From Paralithodes platypus (lineage: Eukaryota > Arthropoda > Malacostraca > Decapoda > Lithodidae), in NCBI GenBank assembly GCA_032716605.1, contig CM064517.1, forward strand, positions 28,446,967 through 28,510,966: a stretch of 64,000 nucleotides of DNA, written 5' to 3'. The notes below the pieces were generated by a model that was not told where the DNA came from, did not search any database, and saw only the letters and a program-made list of their open reading frames with translations. Below, piece after piece: positions 32,421 through 43,764 of this stretch (position 1 is the first letter of the stretch; the number at the start of each line of letters is the position of its first letter). The position numbers and the translations under genes were made by a program.

Positions 32421-32631
32421 GGGGGAGGAGGAAGAGGTGCAGGCATGAACACAGAGAAGACAAAGGTATTTTAACAATAAAAAGGTCATACATATTAACT
32501 AATGAATTAATACATTTCCACGAGTATGTAACTAGATACTGTAGGTGTGTGACCACATGTCAGACTATGGGTATGTATAATTATAAGCTATATACAGTCG
32601 TCAGCGTATGCTAATTAGTATGTCTGAACCT

Positions 32632-32966
32632 TTAAGGGGGTACTGCTTGTTTGTTGGTCTATACATTTAGTTATTAATATATTTTTGAGTTTTCTCCCTA
32701 GATCTCCATCTAGCTTTAAGAAAACACCCCCTAGAATCCCTTTCAAGATAATTTTGTACATTTTTCGGTAGAAATATTTCGACTTCTTTAAAAATTACAG
32801 GCTCGCTATCGCGGAAAAAAATCGACACCTAAATGGCACGAAAGGTCTTAATATTGACAAAGAAATGGAGCAAAAGATCTCAAAATCGCCAAACTAACAA
32901 AATGTCTAAATTAATATGCTAAACATGAGGGAGAAGGGGGTCCAGAAAAAGCGACTACCTCCCCCA
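32632..32966 (-). mobile_element. MITE-1, copy 8
   Basis: Starts TTAAGGGGGTACTGCTTG and ends CGACTACCTCCCCCAAG, so the right TTAA is mutated. The CGGCCGAAGGCCGG block is partly deleted (only TTTCGACTTCTTT remains). Confidence 0.8.
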
Positions 32967-33205
32967 AGTTTGGAAGTATGTAAGTATGTGGCCTAGATAT
33001 AAGACATTGCGTTGACTCGTTTGTATTCGAAATTTATTTAAATATGTTGCATCGCCATTTATGCTCTTGACTACAACAATACAATGAACTAATGGTCACA
33101 AGGTTAGTAGACAAAGAGAACACTGGAAGTTACAAATACAAAGAGAGTAGAAAAAGACAGAATTTTAATAAAAGTTTATTTTGAAAAAAGCAAGCAAATA
33201 GATAG
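32967..33205. other. spacer, no gene seen
   Basis: Nothing recognised. Confidence 0.4.
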
Positions 33206-33211
33206 CATCTA

Positions 33212-33247
<36 letters not shown>

Positions 33248-33262
33248 CTCTCTCTCTCTCTC
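33206..33262. repeat. (TATC)n / (CT)n microsatellite
   Basis: About 10 TATC units followed by a short CT run. Confidence 0.95.
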
Positions 33263-33513
33263 TGAATGTTGTTTCGTTTCATCGCCCTTGTCCACATGGC
33301 TGTCGTTCTCTATCTAAATATTACGTACAGCTTTCTCTGGAAACCGGATAGAGTACAGTTTATCTACATTATATCTATATAAGAATTAATGCATCTATAC
33401 ATTCAATATGCTTGTCATTATTATAATTATTACTATATTTAATTGTTTAAGTTTTGTATATTTCTTATTTATATATTGTATGTAGCCTACTTATATATAT
33501 ACTATCTATCTAT

Positions 33514-34209
33514 CTATTGCCTGACGCCGTGATCCCCGAAGGGGTGGCCACGAACGAACCGCCCCCATGCACCTCTGTCCCCAGTCAGTCGACGCCCCTC
33601 CCCCCAACCAGCACCGCCTTCGTTCATGTACTTCCTCACTCCATCCTTCCACCTCATATTCGGTCTACCTCTCCCCCTCTGTCCCTCCACCTCGCTCTCG
33701 TACACCCTCTTAGTCATTCTCTCGCTTTCCATACGTTCCATATGGCCGAACCATCTCAAGTTGTTCCTTTTCACACTTTCCAGCACATCTACCTCCACAC
33801 CACACCTCCTTCTTACTTCCTCATTAGTCTGTCTATCCCTCCATGTAACTCCGCACGCACTCCTTAAGTAATTAATTTCCACTGCTCTCACTCTTGGTCT
33901 GAGTCTCTCAACCAACGTCCATGCTTCGCTTCCGTAAGTCAGTGTCGGGATTACCACACTGTCATGCAAGGACTGCTTCACTTCCATACTGACCACCCTA
34001 TTTCTTGTTACTGCTTTTAGCGTTCCTACAACCCTCTTCCCCTGTTGTACCCTCTCCCGCACCTCTTCATCCATAGTCCCATCTTTACTCAACACACTGC
34101 CCAGATACTTAAAAGAGTTGACGATCTCCATAGCCTGACCGTTCAGCTTCACCTCACACTCTGTGACTTCACCCCTTTCGAAGACCATAACCTTGCTCTT
34201 CCCCGTATT
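33514..34209 (-). pseudogene. LINE A, C-terminal part of the RT protein (downstream half)
   Basis: A 224-codon minus frame contains KYLGSVLSKDGTMDEEVRER, PTLTYGSEAWTLVERLRPRV, RDRQTNEEVRRRCGVEVDVL, LRWFGHMERM and GQRGRGRPNMRWKDGVRKYM. This is the region after the YADD/FADD core in a LINE of the type with the YGSE(A/T)W and RGRGRP signatures (RTE-like; clade is inference). The upstream half lies at 35147-35262, separated by LINE B. The frame appears intact across this half. Confidence 0.9.
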
Positions 34210-35151
34210 TTAACATTGGCAGATGAAGTTTAACATTGACAAATGCAAGGTATTAAAGATAGGGAAGATGCAAACAAATGTTAAATATAAACTAGCTAAT
34301 TTAGAATTAGAAAATTCAGACTGCGAGAAAGATCTAGGTGTGTTTGTTAGCAATGATTTGAAGCCTAGAAAACAGTGTATAGGCGTTCGTAATAAGGCAA
34401 ACAGGATTCTCGGGTTCATCTCTAGGAGTGTGAGTAACAGAACTGCTGATGTTATCTTAAAACTTTACTTGTCATTAGTGAGACCCCATATGGATTATGC
34501 TGTCCAATTTTGGTGTCCTTATTACAGAATGGACATAGATTCATTGGAGAGAGTACAGCGTAGAATGACAAAAATGATCCATAATATTAGAAATCTTCCG
34601 TATGAAGAAAGGTTGAAGAAATTAGGTTTACATTCGTTAGAGAGACGCAGAGTTAGAGGGGATATGATAGAGGTGTTCAAGTGGGTTAGTGGGATTAACA
34701 AAGGGGACATGACAAATGTACTAAAGCTCAGTGATAGCGAAAGAACTCGTACCAATGGTTTCAAATTAGATAAATTTCGTTTCAGAAAAGATATAGGCAA
34801 ATATTGGTTTGGTAACAGAGTTGTAGATGGGTGGAATGGACTACCAAGTGCTATAGTGGGATCTAAAACTGTAGGGAGCTTTAAGATAAAATTGGATAAG
34901 CATATGGACGAGAAGGGTTGGGTGTGAAGGGGGATCAGCCGGGTTGGGGCAATCAGCGCTCTGCAGACCCCCATAATCCTGCGTTAATCTCTAACCGTTT
35001 TGGTAGGATGATCCTCAGGGTATTAGAGTGTTGAGCCTATAATTGGGCTTTGTAATTGATTTGGGGTTGTGTGGGACAGGGATCTGCCTTGCTTAGGCCA
35101 ATCGGCTTTCTGCAGACTCCCATTTTCTTATGTTCTTATGTTCTTATTTAC
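34205..35151 (+). mobile_element. LINE B, 5'-truncated copy inserted in LINE A
   Basis: A 5'-truncated element lies in the opposite orientation to LINE A. It starts around 34210 within the RT protein (WQMKFNIDKCKVLKIG) and ends in a TTCTTATG repeat tail at about 35129-35147. TATTT flanks both sides (34206-34210 and about 35147-35151) as a probable target-site duplication. The 3' untranslated part carries a GATCTGCCTTGCTTAGGCCA-type segment resembling 34933-34975, a small internal duplication. Confidence 0.9.
34211..34927 (+). pseudogene. LINE B RT protein, C-terminal 235 codons
   Basis: The frame is open and reads EKDLGVFVSNDLKPRKQC, ILGFISRSVSNR, LYLSLVRPHMDYAVQFWCPY, LERVQRRMTKMI, RRRVRGDMIEVFKWVSGI and WNGLPSAIVGSKTVGSFKIK, ending at a normal stop. 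It is the same protein region as 4794-5382. It lacks the catalytic RT core and the endonuclease through 5' truncation, so it is non-functional although the remaining frame is clean, which suggests a young insertion. Confidence 0.9.
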
Positions 35152-35262
35152 CTTCAAATTCCGTTTTTCGCACACTGTTCCAAACTCATTTACCAGACCC
35201 TGCAACTCCCATTCATTATCACTCATCAGAACTGTATCATCCGCAAACAGCAGTATAGGTAG
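35147..35262 (-). pseudogene. LINE A, RT catalytic-core remnant (upstream half)
   Basis: The minus strand reads LLFADDTVLMSDNEWELQGL and continues VNEFGTVCEKRNLKV, that is, RT motif C with FADD and the residues after it. It joins in sense with 34209-33514 across the LINE B insertion. The upstream side is cut by a (TA)n run at about 35272. Confidence 0.85.
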
Positions 35263-35269
35263 CTATACT

Positions 35270-35270
35270 A

Positions 35271-35322
<52 letters not shown>
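35270..35322. repeat. (TA)n microsatellite
   Basis: Long TA run. Confidence 0.95.
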
Positions 35323-35327
<5 letters not shown>

Positions 35328-35897
35328 TATATATATATATTTCTTTTACCGTATATATTTTGTTCTTATTTATATATATTTTTGTTTTTATTTGTAATAA
35401 TATTATTATTATTTTATTTCTATTTTATTTGTATTTGTATTTGTTTTTTGAGGAGATGTCACCACCAACTTTTGGGTGTTGATTAATTTTTTGGGATACT
35501 GAATTGATTTTTTTTTTTTTTTTTTTTTTTTTGGGGGGGGGGTACATAATAGGGACAACACGAAACACAACAGAAAACAATGAACACATAAAAAACAAAA
35601 TACAAATTATGCATATCCATCACTGCAAAACAGGGGAACACAATAATTTGCAACAAATTGCTTTTGAATGGATTTATGAACATATATTTTACTTTTTAAG
35701 TGCTTGTTCTGAAGTCAAATATTCCTTCTATTATAATATGTTCTGGTTCAACCTACATTACTATTGTTGGTGATTTCCAAAAGGTTTCCAATCAACAATG
35801 ACCTTCAATTTTATCTGTTAACAAAGTATACGGCCAATTTCGTATGCTAGTTATAGTTCCATATTTGTATACCAGTTTCTAGTTTTTAAATTGCTTT

Positions 35898-35905
<8 letters not shown>
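35323..35905. other. AT-rich spacer with poly-T/poly-G
   Basis: A T run (about 35508-35532) is followed by a G run (about 35533-35541). No gene seen. Confidence 0.5.
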
Positions 35906-35955
<50 letters not shown>

Positions 35956-36195
35956 AACATATGTATTCAATCTGCGTCCAAGCTTTCCCTTTCTTTCCCT
36001 AATCACCGCTCTGATCAATGTGAACCGTGTCTTTATAGCATTGTCTAGGTATAGGTTATGTAGTGTGCATGGTAAGTATTCTCTCTCTCTCTCTCTATCT
36101 CTCTCTCAAGTAGATTTTGTATTCTTATTATTTTATTTTTGTTTTGTTTACTCGTGTATTTAGAGCATTGTATCTGTATCGTAGTTTGTATCGTA

Positions 36196-36255
<60 letters not shown>
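35906..36255. repeat. three (CT)n microsatellites
   Basis: CT runs at about 35906-35953, 36080-36109 and 36199-36255, separated by short unique sequence. Confidence 0.95.
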
Positions 36256-36257
<2 letters not shown>

Positions 36258-36332
36258 TGCATTTGTTTTTTATATTCTATGTCTAGTGCGGCGCCTATTA
36301 ATGGCCAGAAATATAATGTGCATCTTCGCTTT

Positions 36333-36822
36333 CTCTGTCTATTTATCGTGTAGCTATCAATGTATGCCACTTATGTTCTTTCTCTGTCTATTTATCGTGT
36401 ATCTATCAATGTATGCCACTTATGTTCTTTCTCTGTCTATTTATCGTGTATCTATCAATGTATGCCACTTATGTTCTTTCTCTGTCTATTTATCGTGTAG
36501 CTATCAATGTATGCCACTTATGTTCTTTCTCTGACTATTTATCGTGTAGCTATCAATGTATGCCACTTATGTTCTTTCTCTGACTATTTATCGTGTATCT
36601 ATCAATGTATGCCACTTATGTTCTTTCTCTGACTATTTATCGTGTAGCTATCAATGTATGCCACTTATGTTCTTTCTCTGACTATTTATCGTGTAGCTAT
36701 CAATGTATGCCACTTATGTTCTTTCTCTGACTATTTATCGTGTATCTATCAATGTATGCCACTTATGTTCTTTCTCTGTCTATTTACCGTGTAGCTATCA
36801 ATGTATGCCACTTATGTTCTTT
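36333..36822. repeat. 49-bp minisatellite, 10 copies
   Basis: The unit contains CAATGTATGCCACTTATGTT, CTTTCTCTGACTATTTATCG and TGTAGCTAT. Two variable sites (CTGTC/CTGAC and GTAGC/GTATC) vary between copies in a patterned way. Confidence 0.95.
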
Positions 36823-37531
36823 CTTTTTCTGCATTTCACCGTTGTCTTTGTTCTTCTCTTATTCATTCACACACTCTCTCTCATATCATGAATAGCTAGA
36901 AGAATGAAAAAAGCCAATACATAATTATGAACAAACTCCTTGCACCTACATTAGTAGCGCATTCATACCATGATTAGAAAACAAACACACATTGAGTTTG
37001 AATTGTTGAGGACTGACGTTTGTTGAGGACTGACGTTTGTTGAGGACTGACGTTTGTTGAGGACTGACGTTTGTTGAAAATATCTCCAAGATTTGAATGA
37101 AGATGAGTTGGTTAGGTGTGAATAAATTCTGAAATGAGCAAATCTGCATTGTAGCCGAGTTATTGATACGTCACTAATATTAAAACATTGGGTCAGCTTT
37201 TGAGAACGAACAGAGGGCGAACAGAACACTCCTTGCTTGCTCAGGTGTATAGTGAATAAAGCAGACCAAGGATTACTCAAGGGGGTTGGGTATAAAGGAT
37301 GAGTGGAGACAGAATTACGAAATATATCTACAAATCAGAGGTGAAGGGTGTGAGAGGGAGAGGAAAACCAAGGAGTAAATAAAGTGAAAGACGCTTTGAC
37401 GATCAGGGGTTTCATAAGTTTCCATCAAGTATCGAATAATCGGCGGTAGGTGAAAATAAGACAATAGCCTTTTAATTTGTAACTGCTTGATCAAATGTAC
37501 GAAAACACTAATAGAGGTATGTGGGTGACCG
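36823..37531. other. intergenic, with a 16-bp repeat
   Basis: TGTTGAGGACTGACGT is repeated four times at about 37012-37076. The rest is unrecognised. Confidence 0.6.
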
Positions 37532-37750
37532 ATAATTGGCTGTATGAAGGTGTTAACTTAATTATAATGTAATATAAAGTGAGCTACAACTACAATACAA
37601 CATAATAAACCAAATCCATACGTATAAATGTATACATACCTAACACAATAACAAATATAATAACCATTACAGTCAAGCGAGATAGTTCTATTTAATATCA
37701 ACAAATTTCTAGAAGATATGAAAGAACATCACTCTCCAAATTAAAGGCAT

Positions 37751-38225
37751 ACACCCTCATGTTTAGTCCAAATATCTGTTTTAGATTTTAAGATGTTCTC
37801 CCCACTAATTTAGTGATTTTAAGACCTTTCGCCCCATTTAAGCCGTTTGTGTCATTTAGGTGTCGATTTTTGCTGGCGAGCGATGGAGACCCTGAAATGT
37901 ATTAGGAACCTGCCTTTGGCCGGGACGTTTTCTACCGCAAAATGTACAACTTTATCTCGAAGTTGAGTCTTGGGAGTGTTTCTTTGAGCTTGATGAAGAT
38001 GTAGGGAGAAAAGAAATAAAAATACTGTACATAAATAAATAAATAAATAAACAAATACATAATAGATAATAAATAAATAAATAGATAAATAGATAAATAA
38101 ATAAATAGATAAATAAATAAACAAATACATAATAGATAATAAATAAATAAATAAATAAATAGATAAATCAATAAATAGATAAATAAACAAACAAATACAT
38201 ATATAATTAATAAAAACAAAAAATA
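37751..38225 (+). mobile_element. MITE-1 fragment with expanded (AAATA)n/(AGATAAAT)n, copy 1
   Basis: CACCCTCATGTTTAGTCC, CTGGCGAGCGATGGAGACCC and TGAGCTTGATGAAGATGTAG follow plus order without the TTAA-GGGG start. An AAATAAATAGAT region of about 190 bp follows. The equivalent in the second duplication copy is 42083-42480. Confidence 0.8.
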
Positions 38226-38382
38226 CATAACTATTCAAAACTTCGACATGGTTTGAAAATACTAAAATAGTGTACCATATTCATCAATATTATAAAGGTA
38301 ATATTCTTTGACTGTGCAATTCGAATAAATACTTTTTTTTAGAAACAAACATAACATGTTAGAAAGGCTATATAGCAATTAT

Positions 38383-38600
38383 CAATTGACCACTTGCGAG
38401 TTTTAGGCTATATGAAAGTTGGAGCCGTAAACATCGATATTAAGCAGAGATGCAATCAAAATGTAGGTTTCTGATGGATAAAAAGTATGTTGAATTGTCT
38501 TATGAGTATTTTTAAATGAACTACCAGCTGGCAATTCTGCTAAATATCGATGCCTAAAGCTCTAACTACCTTATAGCCTGAAGCTCGCCAGTGGTAAATT
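38383..38600. mobile_element. MITE-4, copy 2
   Basis: CAATTGACCACTTGCGAG on the left and CTCGCCAGTGGTAAATT on the right. Inner inverted segments CCGTAAACATCGATATTAAG and CTAAATATCGATGCCTAAAG. Confidence 0.8.
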
Positions 38601-38723
38601 TACAGACATTATCGTAAACCAACACAAACAGCAAGTGAAAGTCAATCCTGCCACAAACAAAAACAAGATATTAGTACTTCAACGGGATAAAAAACAAACA
38701 CACACAAAAAACGTGGTTACAAC

Positions 38724-38849
38724 ATGGCGACCTTGACCGTGAAAGTTACATTTAAATTACCGGACAGCAAAAACCCAAGCAAAAACATCAGAGACAAGAA
38801 AAATTTGTTGAAAAAACTCGGTATAAGACGTGGGAAAAAGGTTGTTTGA
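38724..38849 (+). CDS. small basic 41-residue open frame, duplication copy 1 (hypothetical)
   Basis: ATG in a good context (ACAACATGGCG) opens a frame of 41 codons ending TGA. It begins MATLTVKVTFKLPDS and ends KLGIRRGKKVV, rich in lysine with no recognised domain. The second duplication copy keeps the frame intact with two residue changes (T9K, R23S). It could be a short secreted or regulatory peptide, a terminal exon, or chance; I assign no function. Confidence 0.25.
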   Translation: MATLTVKVTFKLPDSKNPSKNIRDKKNLLKKLGIRRGKKVV

Positions 38850-39044
38850 CGAGCTAGTGAATGGCTGTAGTCTATCGGCAGATACATGACTGGCTGGGAG
38901 GAAGGGAAGGATATATAAACACACACATATATTCACATATTTCCACTCATATTTAAACATTATCTTGCTAACACGAGTAAACAAACACACTAATATTTAT
39001 CGCGAGTGTCCTAGTCCGTGGAAGCAAGATAATTGATGTATGTA

Positions 39045-39240
<196 letters not shown>

Positions 39241-39328
39241 GCATCTAAGAACTGTACAGCTCCCAACAGAGATCATTATTACCAAGCTACTTTTGATTAT
39301 GCTGTTATAGTTGAAGATCTACATGCTA

Positions 39329-39527
39329 TTAAGGGGGAAGGGGCTGTTTTTTATGGCCCCCTTTTTCATCGTGTTTATCCCCATTGATTTTTAGATTTTA
39401 AGACGTTTGGCCCATCAGTTTGGCGATTTTAAGATTTTACACCCCATTTCTTTGTCAATATTAAGACCTTTGGTGCCATTTAGGTGTCAACTTTTTTCCT
39501 GGCGAGCGATAGCGAGCCTGTAATTTC
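39329..39527 (+). mobile_element. MITE-1, truncated, duplication copy 1
   Basis: Starts TTAAGGGGGAAGGGGCTG and stops after GCGAGCGATAGCGAGCCTGT. The right half is missing. MITE-2 begins 12 bp further on. Confidence 0.8.
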
Positions 39528-39538
39528 AGTACAAACCC

Positions 39539-39748
39539 TTAACCCCTTCTGTACCGGCGACGTATTTATAACTTCATTCTAGCTACTATTAGACGATTGC
39601 ATTAGGTTTACAAAGGAACTCCTGTAATTAAGAGGTTTCAAACTATCTCACTTAACCCTTTTTACGACCACAGATCCTTCTTTAAACTGTACAAAATCGT
39701 CTAAATATACCTACATTAAAAAGACGTCACCGGTACAGAAGGGGTTAA
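39539..39748. mobile_element. MITE-2, copy 4 (well preserved)
   Basis: TTAACCCCTTCTGTACCGGC on the left and ACCGGTACAGAAGGGGTTAA on the right. Inner arms TTAGACGATTGCATT and AAAATCGTCTAAATA are inverted. The final TTAA is also the left boundary of MITE-3. Confidence 0.9.
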
Positions 39749-40317
39749 GCCGCTGTCACACGAGCACTTTTTCCGGCAAGTGTCGATGAGCAAGTTATTT
39801 TTCGTAATAGTTTGTGGTATTTTCGCATTGGAATCGACAACTAGACTGGATGTCTATGATTTTATAACATTGAAATAATACGTAACATTACTTAAGGGGG
39901 TAGTGCTTGGTTTTTGGTCTATGTATATATTAATATATTTATTTTTTGATAGTCCTCGCTAGACCTCTATCAATCTTAAAATAGCACCCCCTAGACCGCC
40001 ATTCAAGATAAATGTTTACATTTTTCGGCAGAAAAATTTCCCGGCCAAAGGGCGGTTCCTTCTAAAATTACAGGCTCGCTATCGTGCGCCAGGAAAAAAT
40101 TGACACCTAAAGGGCACGAAAGGTATTAACATTGACGAAGAAATGGGGCAAAAGGTTTTAAAATCGACAAACTAACAGCACGAAAATTTTAAAACCTCAA
40201 AACTAATATGCTAAACATGAGGGAGAAGGGGGTCCATATAAAGCGAATACTACCCCCCTTAAGAAGATGCCAGACCACAATTATTGCCGGAAAAAGAGCT
40301 CGTGTGACTCCGGGGAA
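39745..40317. mobile_element. MITE-3, copy 2, interrupted by MITE-1
   Basis: TTAAGCCGCTGTCACACGAG on the left; the right end has GAGCTCGTGTGACTCCGG but then breaks into unrelated sequence. A full MITE-1 (39892-40262) lies inside it, flanked by TTAA. Confidence 0.85.
39892..40262 (-). mobile_element. MITE-1, copy 9 (full length, nested in MITE-3)
   Basis: TTAAGGGGGTAGTGCTTGG on the left and CGAATACTACCCCCC followed by TTAA on the right. Landmarks in minus order. Confidence 0.9.
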
Positions 40318-40708
40318 TGTTGTTGCTGGAGGGAGGTATATGTGATTATATATGTAAATGAAAGATTGTATGTGTGTGTTTTCGTGTTAGCGTATAATTA
40401 TCCGTGTTCGGACTGTCTGTGTTGTGTGTAGTGAGCGTGCTTTGATACTAATAAGTTTCCCATTTAAGTACGTTTTCTACAATGACGACTATAAAAGAAA
40501 ACTAAGATTAAAGCGCTAACTATCATAGAATCCTGAGCCACAGCCACTGATCTTACATTTCGAATCCCATTACGCCATCAAACAGTACACTAGGATGATG
40601 CGTACATGTGTAATTATCCGTGTTTGCACTGTGTGTGTTGTGTGTAGCGTGCGTGTTATGATACTAATAAGCTTCCCAAATTAAGTACGTTTTCTTCAAT
40701 GACAACTA

Positions 40709-41120
40709 TTATTATGTTCCTTCCAACAACCAACTATACTCCTAAAATCGATTAATGAAATTTACAAACACATGTGGCAGTCCGTGGATTCGAATCCAGG
40801 ATGCTCACACCGAAAATCAACACCTTATGCATCGCACCACGTAGACAGTTAAAGAATGGTGGACACTGCCTACGATTTATTATGCAACTTCGAATCCTGC
40901 ATATCAATCTAAGCATGTACACACATCCCAACTGCAACTCACGTAGGCTATGCATATGTGAATGGAAAGAGCAATTAATGGGGCCTTAACCACTAGGGAA
41001 GTCCTCTCGATAAATTACCCCTGAACCAATATCAATTATTATGTTCCTTCCAACAACCAACTATACTCCTAAAATCGATTAATGAAATTTACAAAGAATT
41101 TATAAAAGATTTATAAAAAA
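40709..41120. mobile_element. block present only in duplication copy 1, with SINE family B
   Basis: The block lies between ACAACTAT and AAAAGAAAAC, which are adjacent in copy 2 (44948). It is bounded by a direct repeat of about 60 bp (phrase TTATGTTCCTTCCAACAACC) at 40711 and 41038. Between these lies a minus-strand tRNA-like SINE (40741-40845) with B-box GGATTCGAATCC. Confidence 0.75.
40741..40845 (-). mobile_element. tRNA-like SINE (family B), fuller copy
   Basis: The minus strand reads ACGTGGTGCGATGC (A-box-like), TTTTCGGTGTGAGCATCCTG, GATTCGAATCC (B-box), then GCCACATGTGTTTG and AAATTTCATTAATCGATTTT. It matches 25257-25345. Confidence 0.7.
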
Positions 41121-42082
41121 TTTATAAAAGAAAACTAAGATTAAAGCGCCATCATAGAATCCTGAGCCACAGCTAGTGGTCTTACATTTTGAATCCCATT
41201 ACGCCATCAAACAGTGCACTAGGATGATGCGTACATGTGTAATTATCCGTGTTCGCACTGTGTGTGTTGTGCGTAGCGTGCGTGTTATGATACTAATAAG
41301 TTTCCCATTTAAGTACGTTTTCTTCAATGATAACTATGAAAGAAAACTAAGATTAAAGCGCTAACTATCATAGAATCCTGAGCCACAGCCACTGGTCTTA
41401 CATTTCGAATCCCATTACGCCATCAAACAGTACACTAGGATGATGCGTACATGTAAGTTATAAGTATACGTTCACGCATAAGCACACGCTTACACTCTCA
41501 AATACACACCTTTTCAGCTACATCACTAATTCCACAGTGTTGAGACATGTACTGTGCTGGGGAGTGGATAAAACAAGACTAATTAGGTTCGCAATAGGCT
41601 ACATTCGCGGTTATCAATTCAGATACTTTCTGAAACCTCGAAAACTTTAAAGAAACCTCCAAAATACAAATATCCGGGTAGGAATTAATAAATGTAATCA
41701 ACCGAAACAGCTACGAAAATGCATGTATCAGCATTAATGATCGCAATTGAACATGTACAATTATAAGCTCACACAAACACACACACTCACACATACGAAA
41801 CTCTTCAGGTTCATCGTTCCCCAAGTGTTGGGGCTTGTACTGAAGGGTGAATAAAAATATAAATAATTGGCTGTATGAAGGTGTTAACTTAATTATAATG
41901 TAATATAAAGTGAGCTACAACTACAATACAACATAATAAACCAAATCCATACGTATAAATGTATACATACCTAACACAATAACAAATATAAAAACCATTA
42001 CAGTCAAGCGAGATAGTTCTATTTAATATCAACAAATTTCTAGAAGATCGGAAAGAACATCACTCTCCAAATTAAAGGCATA

Positions 42083-42480
42083 CACCCTCATGTTTAGTCC
42101 CAATATCTGTTTTAGATTTTAAGATGTTCACCCCACTAGTTTAGTGATTTTAAGACCTTTCGCCCCATTTAAACCGTTTGTGTCATTTAGGTGTCGATTT
42201 TTGCTGGCGAGCGATGGAGACCCTGAAATGTATTAGGAACCTGCCTTTGACCGGGACGTTTTCTACCGCAAAATGTACAACTTTATCTCGAAGTTGAGTC
42301 TTGGGAGTGTTTCTTTGAGCTTGATGAAGATGTAGGGAGAAAAGAAAATACTGTACATAAATAAATAAATAAATAAACAAATACATAATAGATAATAAAT
42401 AAATAAATAAATAGATAAATAGATAAATAAATAAATAGATAAATAAACAAACAAATACATATATAATTAATAAAAACAAA
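42083..42480 (+). mobile_element. MITE-1 fragment with (AAATA)n, duplication copy 2
   Basis: Counterpart of 37751-38225, with a shorter AAATAAAT expansion. Confidence 0.8.
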
Positions 42481-42642
42481 AAATACATAACTATACAAAA
42501 CTTCGACATGGTTTGAAAATACTAAAATAGTGTACCATATTCGTCAATATTATAAAGGTAATATTCTTTGACTGTGCAATTCGAATAAATACTTTTTTTT
42601 AGAAACAAACATAACATGTTAGAAAGGCTATATAGCAATTAT

Positions 42643-42851
42643 CAATTGACCACATGCGAGTTTTAGCCTGTATGAAAGTTGGAGCCGTAAAAATCGATAT
42701 TAAGCAGAGATGCAATCAAAATGTAGGTTTCTGATGGATAAAAAGTATGTTGAATTGTCTTATGATATGAACTACCAGCTGGTAATTCTGCTAAATATCG
42801 ATGCCTAAAGCTCTAACTGCCTTATAGCCTGAAGCTCGCCAGTGGTAAATT
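42643..42851. mobile_element. MITE-4, duplication copy 2
   Basis: CAATTGACCACATGCGAG on the left (one change against copy 1) and CTCGCCAGTGGTAAATT on the right. An ATTTTTAA-type segment is missing from the centre. Confidence 0.8.
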
Positions 42852-42971
42852 TACAGACATTACGTAAACCAACAAAAACAGCAAGTGAAAGTCAATCCTG
42901 CCACAAACAAAAACAAGATATTAGTACTTCAACGGGATAAAAAACAAACACACAAAAAACGTGGTTACAAC

Positions 42972-43097
42972 ATGGCGACCTTGACCGTGAAAGTTAAATT
43001 TAAATTACCGGACAGCAAAAACCCAAGCAAAAACATCAGCGACAAGAAAAATTTGTTGAAAAAACTCGGTATAAGACGTGGGAAAAAGGTTGTTTGA
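42972..43097 (+). CDS. small basic 41-residue open frame, duplication copy 2 (hypothetical)
   Basis: Same frame and length as 38724-38849, starting MATLTVKVKFKLPDS and ending KLGIRRGKKVV. In-frame sequence extends further upstream, but the ATG with the ACAACATGGCG context is common to both copies and is the better start. No family recognised. Confidence 0.25.
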   Translation: MATLTVKVKFKLPDSKNPSKNISDKKNLLKKLGIRRGKKVV

Positions 43098-43295
43098 CGA
43101 GCTAGTGAATGGCTGTAGTCTATCGGCAGATACATGACTGGCTGGGAGGAAGGGAAGGATATATAAACACACACATATATTCACATATTCCCACTCATAT
43201 TTAAACATTATCTTGCTAACACGAGTAAACAAACACACTAATATTTATCGCGAGTGTCCTAGTCCGTGGAAGCAAGATAATTGATGTATGTATAT

Positions 43296-43468
<173 letters not shown>

Positions 43469-43554
43469 ATCTAAGAACTGTACAGCTCCCAACAGAGATC
43501 ATTATTACCAAGCTACTTTTGATTATGGTATTATAGTTGAAGATCTACATGCTA

Positions 43555-43753
43555 TTAAGGGGGAAGGGGCTGTTTTTTATGGCCCCCTTTTTCATCGTGT
43601 TTATCCCCATTGATTTTTAGATTTTAAGACGTTTGGCCCATCAGTTTGGCGATTTTAAGATTTTACACCCCATTTCTTTGTCAATATTAAGACCTTTGGT
43701 GCCATTTAGGTGTCAACTTTTTTCCTGGCGAGCGATAGCGAGCCTGTAATTTC
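43555..43753 (+). mobile_element. MITE-1, truncated, duplication copy 2
   Basis: Counterpart of 39329-39527. Confidence 0.8.
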
Positions 43754-43764
43754 AGTACAAACCC

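Larger units (their letters stand above)
40388..41455. repeat. three units of about 220 bp, duplication copy 1
   Basis: Each unit runs through TAATTATCCGTGTTCG, TACTAATAAGYTTCCCA, AACTAAGATTAAAGCGC, GAATCCTGAGCCACAGC and TACGCCATCAAACAG. The second unit carries the extra block at 40709-41120. The equivalent in duplication copy 2 is 44635-45265. Confidence 0.8.

Noticed and set aside
34522..34974. 150-codon minus frame opposite LINE B
   Set aside because: Antisense shadow of the LINE B coding region.
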